This document shows, one piece after another, positions 8,919 to 18,375 of a stretch of DNA of 64,000 nt. The position numbers were made by a program, and so were the translations under genes. The notes beneath the pieces were generated by a model, which made no database searches, had not been told where the DNA came from, and saw nothing but the letters and a program-made list of their open reading frames with translations. Numbering within the stretch: the stretch's first letter is position 1; each line of letters begins with the position of its first letter. This DNA is from Berkiella sp964606325 (GTDB lineage Bacteria > Pseudomonadota > Gammaproteobacteria > Berkiellales > Berkiellaceae), in contig CAZSGE010000008.1 of NCBI GenBank assembly GCA_964606325.1, positions 1 to 64,000 on the forward strand, read 5' to 3'.

Positions 8919-9067
8919 TAAATCCCCCGCTTGCGCAGAGCAAGCGGCCCCCTTTACGAAAGTGGGCGTAAATGCGCTACGCGCATTCCTTCTTTTCATG
9001 TATGAGCCTTGCGAATAAGATCGCCCACTTTGTAAAGGGGGCGGCGAGTCCGCGAGCGGGGGATTTA
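8919..9067. repeat. MITE-like inverted-repeat element after ppiD
   Basis: The 295-base gap between ppiD and the next gene is half filled by this roughly 149-base element. Its ends begin TAAATCCCCCGC and finish GCGGGGGATTTA, and inverted similarity continues inward for about 45 bases to CCCCCTTTAC/GTAAAGGGGG and the AGTGGGCG motif. Each arm holds its own small hairpin, such as CCGCTTGC/GCAAGCGG at the left. It starts directly at the ppiD stop codon. No protein is encoded. The remaining 9068-9213 is AT-rich and shows only the ribosome site of the next gene. Confidence 0.75.
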
Positions 9068-9213
9068 GTTTTGTTTTCCCCAATCCCACCTATAATAAAT
9101 ATAATCATTAGCTATCCAAAAAGTTTCTTATTTAACTTAAATTTTGTTCTAAGTTGAATTTTGACACTAGAATATGGGATACCTAGAGCTGCGAATGCCA
9201 AGGAAGACATTCT

Positions 9214-11424
9214 GTGTTGGGTAAATTACAATCATTAGCGCTGCTATCCATAGTCCTATTTTCCTTCGGATGCGATAAGGGGATGTGGAACAATCCCTAC
9301 CCAGAAGATGAAGCCAAAGATAACACCCTTTATACTTCCTTTTCCGAAAGACCCAAACATCTAGATCCTGCTATTTCCTACAATGCGGATGAATGGATTT
9401 TTATTAATCAAATTTATGAACCGCCATTACAGTATCATTATTTAAAAAGACCTTATGAACTAATGCCGCTTTCGGCATCATCGTTACCGCAAATAACATA
9501 CCTAGATATAGACAATAAGCCGTTGGCACAAAATGCTGCGCCGGAAACGATTGCTTACAGTATTTATAAAATTCAAATCAAACCTGGGATCATGTACCAA
9601 CAACATCCTGCCTTTGCTAAAAAACCAGGAACAGATGAATTTTTATATCATTCGCTAACCAAAGCTGAAGTATCCGGCAAACATAGCGTGCATGATTTTA
9701 AAGAAACAGGAACGAGAGAGCTGACCGCTGATGATTTTGTTTACCAAATCAAAAGACTAGCGGATCCCACATTAAACTCACCCGTGCTGGGCTTAATGGA
9801 AAATTATATTGTGGGGATGAAGGTTCTAGGCGAACAGCTAAAAGCGAAATATAAAGAACTAGGCGCAAACGATCATGATGCCCCATTTCTAGATTTAAGA
9901 AACTTTGCTTTTGAGGGGGCCAAGGCTCTAGATAAATATACATTTGAAATTAAAATAAAAGGACGACAGCCACAGTTTATGTATTGGTTAGCGATGCCTT
10001 TTTATTCGCCAATGCCTTGGGAAGCTGTCAGTTTTTATTCACAGAGCGTTCTACAACAAAAAAATATTACTTTAGATTGGTATCCAGTGGGTACAGGTCC
10101 TTTTACGCTGGCAAAAAACAATCCTAACTTGCAAATGGTTTTAGAGAAAAACCCAAATTTTCACGGCGAGTTATATCCCACTGAGGGGATGCCAGGTGAT
10201 GAAGAAAAAGGGCTACTAGCACATGCTGGAAAACCTATTCCCTTTTTAGACAAAATTGTGTTTATTTTAGAAAAAGAAAGTATTCCTTACTGGAGTAAGT
10301 TTTTACAAGGTTATTATGATCAATCAGGAGTTAGTGCGGAGAATTTTGATCAAGTCCTTAACGCAGGGGCTTCAGGAAATTTAAATCTTACGAAAGATCT
10401 AATGGATAAGGGCATTCAACTTAGCACTTCTGTTCAACCCAGTATTTTCTACTGGGGTTTTAATATGACTGACGAAGTAGTCGGTGGCTACAGCGAAGCC
10501 AAAAGAAAACTTCGCCAGGCGATATCGATTGCGGTTGATATTGAAGAATATATCAACATATTTTTTAATGGCAATGGTTTTGTAGCGATGAGTCCACTGC
10601 CGCCAACCATTTTTGGGTTCAATGAAGATAAAAATGCAAAAAACCCAATTACTTATAATATCAATACAAAACAAAATAACCTTGAAAGAAAATCGATTGA
10701 AGATGCCAAAAAACTGTTAAAAATGGCGGGTTATCCTAATGGTATTGATCCTAAAACCCAACAGCCTTTAGTACTATATTATGACGCGATAGCTACAGGT
10801 GGACCTGAATCTCAAGCGCAGTTTTCTTGGTTTCGCAAACAATTTAAAAAACTTGGAATAGAGCTTGTTGTTCGTGCAACACAATATAATCGTTTTCAAG
10901 ACAAAATGCACAATGGTGATTTCCAAATCTTCTTTTGGGGATGGAATGCAGATTATCCTGATCCTGAGAATTTTTTCTTTTTGTTATATGGAAAAAATAG
11001 CAAAATGAAAATCGATGGTGAAAATGCCAGTAATTATGAAAACCCTACCTTTGATGCACTCTATGAGCAAATGAAGAGCATGGATAATACACCACAAAGG
11101 GAATCGATTATTAGAAAAATGATTAACATAGTTCAAGAAGATGCTCCATGGATTTGGGGATTCCATCCTAAGGTATATGTGTTAAGACAAGGGTGGGTTG
11201 CACCATTTAAACCTAATGCCATGTCTCGTAATACGCTGAAATACATGGCAATAGATCCAATTCAAAGAAACATGAAAAGATTAACTTGGAACAAACCTAT
11301 TATATGGCCACTGTTTGTGGGCATTATTGGTTTAATCCTATTGTGTGTGCCAGCATTTATCATTTATTGGCGAAAAGTACATCATCCTTTGAAACTGCAA
11401 AAACCAGTAACACTCGAGGAGTAA
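9214..11424 (+). CDS. ABC transporter substrate-binding lipoprotein, family 5 (peptide/nickel type)
   Basis: This is the periplasmic solute-binding component of an oligopeptide-type ABC importer. A lipoprotein signal peptide ends at Cys20 (lipobox LFSFGC), so the N terminus should be lipid-anchored. The family 5 body runs from about residue 38 (the SERPKHLDPA start typical of OppA-like proteins) to about 680. Unusually, a second hydrophobic segment near residues 695-717, followed by a basic tail, predicts a C-terminal membrane anchor as well. Start is GTG at 9214, with AGGAAG 7 bases upstream. Two permeases and a fused ATPase follow in close order. The substrate is probably peptides but cannot be told from sequence. 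Confidence 0.9.
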   Translation: MLGKLQSLALLSIVLFSFGCDKGMWNNPYPEDEAKDNTLYTSFSERPKHLDPAISYNADEWIFINQIYEPPLQYHYLKRPYELMPLSASSLPQITYLDIDNKPLAQNAAPETIAYSIYKIQIKPGIMYQQHPAFAKKPGTDEFLYHSLTKAEVSGKHSVHDFKETGTRELTADDFVYQIKRLADPTLNSPVLGLMENYIVGMKVLGEQLKAKYKELGANDHDAPFLDLRNFAFEGAKALDKYTFEIKIKGRQPQFMYWLAMPFYSPMPWEAVSFYSQSVLQQKNITLDWYPVGTGPFTLAKNNPNLQMVLEKNPNFHGELYPTEGMPGDEEKGLLAHAGKPIPFLDKIVFILEKESIPYWSKFLQGYYDQSGVSAENFDQVLNAGASGNLNLTKDLMDKGIQLSTSVQPSIFYWGFNMTDEVVGGYSEAKRKLRQAISIAVDIEEYINIFFNGNGFVAMSPLPPTIFGFNEDKNAKNPITYNINTKQNNLERKSIEDAKKLLKMAGYPNGIDPKTQQPLVLYYDAIATGGPESQAQFSWFRKQFKKLGIELVVRATQYNRFQDKMHNGDFQIFFWGWNADYPDPENFFFLLYGKNSKMKIDGENASNYENPTFDALYEQMKSMDNTPQRESIIRKMINIVQEDAPWIWGFHPKVYVLRQGWVAPFKPNAMSRNTLKYMAIDPIQRNMKRLTWNKPIIWPLFVGIIGLILLCVPAFIIYWRKVHHPLKLQKPVTLEE

Positions 11425-11430
11425 ACGAGC

Positions 11431-12408
11431 TTGTTTGCTTATATTGTTCGTCGATTTTTGTTTATGATCCCTATTTTACTTGGGGTGAATTTACTTACTT
11501 TCGCTTTGTTTTTTCTTGTGAATACGCCAGATGATATGGCGCGTGTTCATTTGGGACAAAAACATGTTACCAAAGATGCTATTGAAAATTGGAAGGAGCA
11601 TCATGGGTATGATAAGCCTTTGTTTTATAACGATCAACTACAATCTGAAGATAAGTTTACCGATACAATTTTTTTCCAAAAATCATTGCGAATGTTTGTT
11701 TTTGATTTTGGTTTTTCAGATGCCGGGCGTGATATTACTTATGATATCTCTCAAAGAATGTGGCCAAGCTTAGCCATAGCTATACCCAGTCTTATCATTG
11801 CGCTGATAGTGAATATTTCACTTGCTTTACTCATGATATTTTTTAGATACAGCTACTTGGATACATTTGGCGTCATCGCGTGCGTCACGCTGATGTCAAT
11901 TTCAGGGCTATTTTATATCATTGGTGGTCAATATCTTATTGCAAAAACATTATTGTTGGTGCCTATCTCAGGGTATATCCCCGGGTGGCAAATTGGTAAA
12001 TTTCTCATCTTGCCGGTACTGGTTGGAATTGTCAGTGGCATTGGATCGGGTGTTCGTTGGTATCGAACATTATTTCTAGAAGAGGCTAACAAAGATTATG
12101 TCCGTACTGCCAGATCTAAAGGTCTCAAAGAATCAGCAGTTTTATTTAAACATATTCTAGGTAATGCCTTGATCCCAATTTTGACAGGGGTTGTTGCCTT
12201 GTTACCCTTGTTATTTTTAGGAAGTTTACTCACGGAGTCCTTTTTTGGGATCCCAGGCCTTGGTAGCTATACCATTGATGCGATTGGGCAACAAGATTTT
12301 GCGATTGTGCGATCGATAGTCTTTCTAGGATCTTTTTTATATATCATTGGTTTATTACTGACAGATATTTCCTATACGCTAGTTGATCCAAGGGTACGGT
12401 TTAAATAA
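11431..12408 (+). CDS. ABC transporter permease, DppB/YejB type
   Basis: This is the first inner-membrane permease of the peptide-type importer. The N terminus (FAYIVRRFLFMIPILLGVN) is typical of DppB/OppB proteins, with about six membrane segments. The cytoplasmic EAA loop that contacts the ATPase is visible near residues 210-240 (KDYVRTARSKGLKES). Start is TTG, supported by GAGGAG 9 bases upstream, and the gene begins 6 bases after the binding-protein gene. Length of 325 is usual. Confidence 0.92.
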   Translation: MFAYIVRRFLFMIPILLGVNLLTFALFFLVNTPDDMARVHLGQKHVTKDAIENWKEHHGYDKPLFYNDQLQSEDKFTDTIFFQKSLRMFVFDFGFSDAGRDITYDISQRMWPSLAIAIPSLIIALIVNISLALLMIFFRYSYLDTFGVIACVTLMSISGLFYIIGGQYLIAKTLLLVPISGYIPGWQIGKFLILPVLVGIVSGIGSGVRWYRTLFLEEANKDYVRTARSKGLKESAVLFKHILGNALIPILTGVVALLPLLFLGSLLTESFFGIPGLGSYTIDAIGQQDFAIVRSIVFLGSFLYIIGLLLTDISYTLVDPRVRFK

Positions 12409-12410
12409 AA

Positions 12411-13808
12411 ATGATATTTACAGCATTGTGGTCAGATATTTTAATTTATTTACTAGTAGCATTGAGCATCATGCTAGTGATGCATATTGCTAAACAGCCG
12501 CAATTACGTCACCGATGGCGCAAGGTGTTATATCAGCCTCTTAATATGGTAGCCACTATTGTTTTAGCATTTTATGCCGTGATTGGACTATTAGACACCG
12601 TTCATTTTCAAGAAAAATCAACGGCATCTCAATTAAACACTAATGGCATCGTCAGTGTTCTTGATAAAATATTAATGCCAATGATCATTAACACGGAAAA
12701 GACATATTCAGCACCTTTTGCAACACACTCATTTGTGAAAGAAAATATCACCCAAAGTGACGGTCATGTCATTCGAGATTTTCCAAGATTAAAATTTGCA
12801 GGCTCTCATCTCAAATCACCAAATGATAAAAATAATGACATTACTACTCGGCTAATCAAGATTGTTTTACAATCGGTAATTTTATGGTCAGCATTTTGTG
12901 TTTTAGTACTGTTGTATGCAAGTAGAAAAAATAAAATCACGTGGGAAAACTTAATGGCAGATGTATGGGGTGGAAACGCTGAATTTCCATGGCGTTCATT
13001 TCTTGCTACATCCGGTGTTATTATTTTTCTTATTACCTTTGTTTATGGGTTTATGGATTTCTACCATATTTTAGGCACAAATGAAGTGGGTGAAGATGTC
13101 TTATATCAAACGCTAAAAAGCGTCAGAACGGGTTTGGTTATTGGCACTTTAACCACTTTGATTACTTTACCCTTTGCTATTTTGTTTGGAATTATGGCTG
13201 GTTACTTTCGTGGTTGGGTAGATGACGCTATTCAATATGTTTATACAACTTTAAGCTCAATTCCAGGCGTACTTTTGATTGCTGCTGCTGTTCTTGTATT
13301 GCAAGTTGTCATGGATAAGCATACAGAATGGTTCGAAACTGTAGCTCATAGAACTGATGCACGATTGTTAGCGTTATGTGCGATTTTAGGGATCACAAGT
13401 TGGACTGGACTTTGTCGTTTGCTTCGTGGTGAAACCCTTAAAATATGTGAAATGGATTTTGTGCAAGCTGCTCGTTCATTAGGTTCCTCACATTTTTCAA
13501 TAATATTTAAGCACTTGTTGCCCAATGTTTTTCATATCATTTTAATTATGGTAGTGCTTGATTTTAGTGGATTGGTGCTAGCCGAAGCGGTGTTGTCTTA
13601 TGTTGGCGTTGGGGTAGATCCTTCCACTTTTAGTTGGGGTACTATGATCAATAGTGCCCGTTTGGAAATGGCTCGAGTGCCGGTTGTTTGGTGGTGCTTA
13701 ACTGCCGCCTTTATTTTTATGTTTATTCTGGTTTTAGCAGCCAATATTTTTTCTGATGCCATTCGCGATGCCTTTGATCCCAGAGCTCGCCTTGGAGGGA
13801 GCAAATGA
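12411..13808 (+). CDS. ABC transporter permease, DppC/YejE type, with N-terminal extension
   Basis: This is the second permease of the importer. The core from about residue 195 on matches the DppC/OppC fold, with the EAA loop DFVQAARSLGSSHFSI and the end DAFDPRAR typical of the family. At 465 residues it is longer than usual (about 300-340) because of an N-terminal region with two or three extra hydrophobic segments and a polar stretch between about 60 and 145 that probably faces the periplasm. It begins 2 bases after the previous gene, and its TGA overlaps the next ATG (ATGA), which indicates translational coupling. Confidence 0.9.
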   Translation: MIFTALWSDILIYLLVALSIMLVMHIAKQPQLRHRWRKVLYQPLNMVATIVLAFYAVIGLLDTVHFQEKSTASQLNTNGIVSVLDKILMPMIINTEKTYSAPFATHSFVKENITQSDGHVIRDFPRLKFAGSHLKSPNDKNNDITTRLIKIVLQSVILWSAFCVLVLLYASRKNKITWENLMADVWGGNAEFPWRSFLATSGVIIFLITFVYGFMDFYHILGTNEVGEDVLYQTLKSVRTGLVIGTLTTLITLPFAILFGIMAGYFRGWVDDAIQYVYTTLSSIPGVLLIAAAVLVLQVVMDKHTEWFETVAHRTDARLLALCAILGITSWTGLCRLLRGETLKICEMDFVQAARSLGSSHFSIIFKHLLPNVFHIILIMVVLDFSGLVLAEAVLSYVGVGVDPSTFSWGTMINSARLEMARVPVVWWCLTAAFIFMFILVLAANIFSDAIRDAFDPRARLGGSK

Positions 13809-15928
13809 CAAAACCTTTGTTAACAATAAAACAATTGAAGGTTCAAATTGCGACGCCAAATGGGGTGATTCAACCTGTCGATGGTGTTAACTTAGAAATC
13901 AAAAAAGGTGAAATATTTGCGTTAGTGGGTGAGTCAGGATGTGGAAAATCAATGACTGCGCTTGCTATCGATCGACTGCTACCAGACAATGCTCAAATTT
14001 GCGAAGGCAGTGAAATCTATCTTGATGATATTCCACTGCATCAATTGAGTGAAGATAAAATGCGAATGGTGAGAAAAAATAAAATAGGAATGATTTTTCA
14101 AGATCCTGCGACAGCATTAAATCCAGTTTTAACGATAGGCGAACAAGTTCTTGAAGCATTAAGTCAGAGTAATGGAGATAAAAAAAGTACAAAAGCCTTA
14201 AAACAACAAGTCATTGAATTATTAACCAGAGTAAGCTTACCTCATGTTGATACCATCATAAAGCAATATCCCCATCAATTGTCTGGCGGATTAAAGCAAC
14301 GGGTGGTGATTGCGATGGCTTTGGCTCATTCTCCCTTGCTTTTAATTGCAGATGAAGCAACAACGGCATTAGATGTGACGACTCAAGCTCAAGTATTGAG
14401 TCTTCTAAAAGAATTAAACCAATCCCTAAATATGGCTATATTACTGATTACTCATGATCTTGGCATCGTAGCGCAAATGGCTGACACGGTTGCTGTGATG
14501 TATGCGGGTATGCTTGTTGAAACCTCAAGTATTGATGAATTTATGACGGGAAGTTTGCACCCTTATAGCAAACAATTATTCGCTTCCCTTCCTGAGCATA
14601 CCAAACCTGGCCATGAATTGGCGGTAATTCCTGGATTTGTCCCAAGGTTAGACAAAACTTTCACTCTATGTCGATTTAAAGATCGTTGTAAGTATGTTTT
14701 TAGTCGTTGTGAACATGTAAACCCTGATTTGTTTCAAGCAAAATCAGCACACTTTGTGCGTTGCTTATGGTATGACCAAACCTCGTTGAAAAAAATTCCA
14801 ACCAAGCTTCGGATTGAGAGATTAAATGGGATTGTTAAACCTTTATCGGTGGTATCGAATAATGATCTTGAGGAAGATGAACAATTTTTATTGCAAGTTG
14901 AAGATTTAAAAGTCCATTTCCCTGTTAAAAAAGGTTTATTTAAGAAAACCGTTGGACATATTAAAGCGGTGGATGGCGTAAGCTTTTCATTGCCTGAAGG
15001 CAAAACATTAGCGCTGGTTGGTGAATCAGGATGTGGTAAAACAACAGTTGGTAAAGCGATATTACGTTTAGTTGAATCGATGCGTGGTAAAGTGATTGTA
15101 GACAATACAAATGTTCTTAATTTGAGTGGCAAAAAACTTCGTCGGTTTCGTGAAAAGATGCAAATGATTTTTCAAGATCCATACTCTTCGATGGATCCTC
15201 GTATGAGAATTTCAGAAATTATTGAAGAGGGTATGTTAGCGCTGAACATAGGCACTGATGCTAATGAGCGCCAAGAAAGAATAAATGTTTTGTTAGAACA
15301 AGTTGGTTTACCCCTGAACATGAAGGAACGTTTTGCACATGAACTCTCAGGAGGGCAGCGTCAAAGAATCGCAATAGCGCGTGCTTTAGCCGTTGGCGCA
15401 AGTTTAATTATATGCGATGAGCCAACCAGTGCTTTAGATGTATCTGTACAAGCTCAGATTTTAAATTTGTTAAGATCATTACAAAATGATTTGAGTATCA
15501 GTTTCCTGTTTATTACGCATAATATCAGCGTTGTTAATTATTTAGCGGATTTTGTTGCTGTGATGTATTTAGGACGTATCGTTGAATATGGCACAACAGA
15601 GCAAGTGATGCATTCCCCCAAACATCCCTATACGATAGCGCTTTTAAAATCTGTACCAACCCTTGAAAAGACGCATGCTTATTTACAACCACCGAAAGGT
15701 GAGTTGCCATCTGCTTTACATCCGCCAAAGGGCTGTCATTTCTCGCCGCGGTGCCCGAATGTACATGCCAGATGTTTGGATAAGTATCCAGACAATTACA
15801 TCATGCCTGATGGGCAACAAGTTAAATGCTACTTGTATTCTCCTGAGGAAATGCAAGAGAGAGCACCTGCACAAATTTCAGGATTTGAAAATCAAAACAC
15901 TGACAATGGGAAGAAAATTGTAGGATAG
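13805..15928 (+). CDS. Fused peptide ABC transporter ATPase (DppD-DppF/YejF type)
   Basis: Two complete ABC ATPases are joined in one chain. The first has Walker A GESGCGKS near residue 40 and signature LSGGLKQR. The second, from about residue 360, has GESGCGKTT and LSGGQRQR with IICDEPTSALD. Each half ends with the Cys-containing oligopeptide C-terminal extension (CRFKDRC and CHFSPRCP). Fused ATPases are known in the YejABEF microcin C/peptide importer of enterobacteria, and this operon has the same binding protein-permease-permease-fused ATPase order. At 707 residues it is longer than E. coli YejF (529). It ends the operon. Confidence 0.93.
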   Translation: MTKPLLTIKQLKVQIATPNGVIQPVDGVNLEIKKGEIFALVGESGCGKSMTALAIDRLLPDNAQICEGSEIYLDDIPLHQLSEDKMRMVRKNKIGMIFQDPATALNPVLTIGEQVLEALSQSNGDKKSTKALKQQVIELLTRVSLPHVDTIIKQYPHQLSGGLKQRVVIAMALAHSPLLLIADEATTALDVTTQAQVLSLLKELNQSLNMAILLITHDLGIVAQMADTVAVMYAGMLVETSSIDEFMTGSLHPYSKQLFASLPEHTKPGHELAVIPGFVPRLDKTFTLCRFKDRCKYVFSRCEHVNPDLFQAKSAHFVRCLWYDQTSLKKIPTKLRIERLNGIVKPLSVVSNNDLEEDEQFLLQVEDLKVHFPVKKGLFKKTVGHIKAVDGVSFSLPEGKTLALVGESGCGKTTVGKAILRLVESMRGKVIVDNTNVLNLSGKKLRRFREKMQMIFQDPYSSMDPRMRISEIIEEGMLALNIGTDANERQERINVLLEQVGLPLNMKERFAHELSGGQRQRIAIARALAVGASLIICDEPTSALDVSVQAQILNLLRSLQNDLSISFLFITHNISVVNYLADFVAVMYLGRIVEYGTTEQVMHSPKHPYTIALLKSVPTLEKTHAYLQPPKGELPSALHPPKGCHFSPRCPNVHARCLDKYPDNYIMPDGQQVKCYLYSPEEMQERAPAQISGFENQNTDNGKKIVG

Positions 15929-16035
15929 AGATAGAATCTCTCATTAAACTCTATAAAACGTTAGTATATTTATGACTTAATGTTCTATAGGTGCTATCTT
16001 TAACATCATGAGGATAGATCTAGGGAAGTGAACCC

Positions 16036-17562
16036 ATGGGTGAAAATCCAGGTAGTTCGGAGAAAGCCAAAAAAGCGCAAGTGAAAAAAATCCGCTTTTG
16101 CTTTGATGAATCTAAATCGCTTAGCGATTGGGTTTCCCTGATAAATGATGATGATAATGCCCCACTGGGAGTTTATACACATAAGTTAATAAACTCTAAC
16201 ATTTCAGATCCGAATCTTAATTTTGATGAAGCGCAAAAAATTTTAGAGAAGGCTCAATTTAAAAATAAATTATTGCGCATGACAGATGATGTTTATCTTA
16301 ATCCCATTCAATCAACGTTTTCTGCTATCCAACGTGCCATCGTGATTTTAGGTTTTCAGTCAGTACGAAACATTGGATTATGCTTAGGTATTTATAATCA
16401 CATGCTTGAACTTTCTCAAGATGAACCCTTGATGAAAGAAATCGTTCTGTCGATTCATGCTGCAATATTGACTGCGCTAATTGCACAACGTAAAGCAAGG
16501 ATTTTGAATTGTGAACCTTTGCTGATTGCTGCATTATCCTACTCTTTAGGTAACATTATGTTTCAGTTTTTTGGTGGCGAAACTGCCAAGCAATATAATG
16601 AACTTCTTGAGTCATCCAAGGAAATTGCTGAAACCCAAGAAAAAGAAGTGGTTGGATTTTTAATAAAAGATTTAACTAAAGAATTGGTGAAATCTTGGAA
16701 CCTTGGTCAACATGCCATCAGTGTCCACGAAGCCATCTCACAAGACAGTATTACCTATGCGGTGTTGCTGGCGAGAGAAATAGCAGAAAACCTTAGAAAG
16801 GGTTGGCAAGACCAAACCGCTATAGATAGTATGAAAAAACTAGAGACTTATCTAGGCTGCACAGCAACTGAAGTTAATGCTATTGTCATGCAGTCATTAG
16901 CGCGCGTCTTAGAAGAAGTTGCTCTTTATGGTAACGCTGAATTAATGAACCATATTCCTATGCCTGTTGAAGAAGAAGATCTGGCTGATCAAACACCAAA
17001 TGAGGATTTGGAAAGAGCAGCACCGAATGCGAGTCGTATAAAAGCCACCATCCAACAACTCTCCATTTTAGTAACAGGTAGAAACTTACCGAGCGTGAAT
17101 GACGTTATGACTGTGGGTTTAAAAGGTATCTTTGACGGTGTTGATTTTGATAGAGTCTTATTTGCTTTGCTGAGCGCGGACAGAACGCTATTAAATGGAA
17201 AAGCTATTTTAGAGAAGCAGAAATCTGATCTGATGCAGAATTTTCATTTTCAATTGAACTCGCCTGAGGGATGGTTGTTCCAACATATTCTTCGTGAACA
17301 ACGTTGTGCTTGGCTTGGTGGCAAGGGCGAAATGGTTTTAAAGAAATACCGTAACTCTGATTTCAACCGCAGGATAGGTAAAGGACAATTTTTTGTCTCA
17401 CCCTTAATTTTAGATGGACGAGCAATTGGTATCTACTATGCCGACCGCCAAGTCACATCAAGAATGCTAGATACTCGCAGCTATGATGCTTTCGCAGAGC
17501 TTTGCACCACTATCAATGAAACGATAGAATTGGTGCGCAAGCGCGAAAAACAAACAAAATAG
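16036..17562 (+). CDS. HDOD domain protein with C-terminal GAF-like domain
   Basis: Residues about 45-260 look like an HDOD domain, a catalytically inactive HD-related signalling fold. Segments typical of it include the helical run with AIQRAIVILGFQSVRNIGLCLG and the later HAAILTALIAQRKA. The C-terminal part, about 335-500, resembles a GAF sensor domain (DVMTVGLKGIFDGVDFDRVLFALL to ISPLILDGRAIGIYYADR-like ending). HDOD proteins act in signal transduction and stress or motility control, but no partner gene is visible here. The ATG has an AGGGAAG ribosome site. It is convergent with the next gene, 11 bases away. Confidence 0.75.
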   Translation: MGENPGSSEKAKKAQVKKIRFCFDESKSLSDWVSLINDDDNAPLGVYTHKLINSNISDPNLNFDEAQKILEKAQFKNKLLRMTDDVYLNPIQSTFSAIQRAIVILGFQSVRNIGLCLGIYNHMLELSQDEPLMKEIVLSIHAAILTALIAQRKARILNCEPLLIAALSYSLGNIMFQFFGGETAKQYNELLESSKEIAETQEKEVVGFLIKDLTKELVKSWNLGQHAISVHEAISQDSITYAVLLAREIAENLRKGWQDQTAIDSMKKLETYLGCTATEVNAIVMQSLARVLEEVALYGNAELMNHIPMPVEEEDLADQTPNEDLERAAPNASRIKATIQQLSILVTGRNLPSVNDVMTVGLKGIFDGVDFDRVLFALLSADRTLLNGKAILEKQKSDLMQNFHFQLNSPEGWLFQHILREQRCAWLGGKGEMVLKKYRNSDFNRRIGKGQFFVSPLILDGRAIGIYYADRQVTSRMLDTRSYDAFAELCTTINETIELVRKREKQTK

Positions 17563-17573
17563 GTTCTATCTGA

Positions 17574-18308
17574 TTAATTTTCTTCGTAGTAGGGGTCGTA
17601 AACTTCTATTTCGCGATGGCGTCTTGGATTGGCAAAAGAATAAACAATACCCAAACTATAAGAGATCGCTGTTCTATAAGGACTGAAGCTATAAAAATTA
17701 TCGTCTTGATCAAAACCAGAAACATTGACGCGAATGCCAGGATCGCTATTGATTAAGAATTTTACACCAAGGCAGGGTAAAATATTGTATTGAGCCCCAA
17801 TACCGATTCGCCCCATTGCTTTATTTTGGGATTCATTTTCAAACTCGTACCATGTGCCAGTGGTGACATCAAGATGATTAATATGAGTATCGATGTGCCA
17901 CATGGCAAGACCACCCATAAAGATGACTTCAAAATTACGCCAGACTTCCCAGTAAAAGTTGATATCTAAATGAAAATCTCTGATCCGCATATTGATATCA
18001 GTGGCACTGTTGGGAAGTTCAGGAACGACAAATATGATTTCACCGCCTTCATATTGCTCACCTAATTGCTTTCTTGTGGATTCTTCATAACCGATATTGG
18101 TGCCAAAGTAGCCATTAATACGGGTACCAACATAAAAGTTATAACCATGATCAATTCGGGGGAAGACATCTTCATAAGGCCAGCCAGCATTTAGACCCCA
18201 CCATTTATAATCCACGCCAATATGAGGAGCCCAAAAAGCAGCTTCTGAAACAGCTGGAACAGCGAATGTCGAGATAAGAGCGCTAACTAACAAGCCTTTG
18301 TACGACAT
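17574..18308 (-). CDS. Outer-membrane beta-barrel-type protein, unknown role
   Basis: A signal peptide at residues 1-23 (cleavage after VSEA) leads to a 220-residue mature protein with alternating aromatic and polar residues, many Gly/Tyr/Trp/Asn, and stretches like RIGIGAQYNILPCLGVKFLI and AISYSLGIVYSF that look like amphipathic outer-membrane strands. It resembles the small OmpA/OmpW-size barrels, but I cannot name a family. The final residues (YDPYYEEN) follow the last likely strand, so the barrel is not at the very C terminus. AAGGATG precedes the ATG. Confidence 0.65.
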   Translation of the reverse strand: MSYKGLLVSALISTFAVPAVSEAAFWAPHIGVDYKWWGLNAGWPYEDVFPRIDHGYNFYVGTRINGYFGTNIGYEESTRKQLGEQYEGGEIIFVVPELPNSATDINMRIRDFHLDINFYWEVWRNFEVIFMGGLAMWHIDTHINHLDVTTGTWYEFENESQNKAMGRIGIGAQYNILPCLGVKFLINSDPGIRVNVSGFDQDDNFYSFSPYRTAISYSLGIVYSFANPRRHREIEVYDPYYEEN

Positions 18309-18375
18309 TATTCATCCTTGAAAAATGAGGGGTTTATACTCTCATTCTGCAAAGGATGTAGTCCAGAGTCAATAT

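Noticed and set aside
8847..9157. Two small open frames over the inverted repeat after ppiD
   Set aside because: They follow the GC-rich repeat arms on both strands, as expected by chance in a palindromic element.
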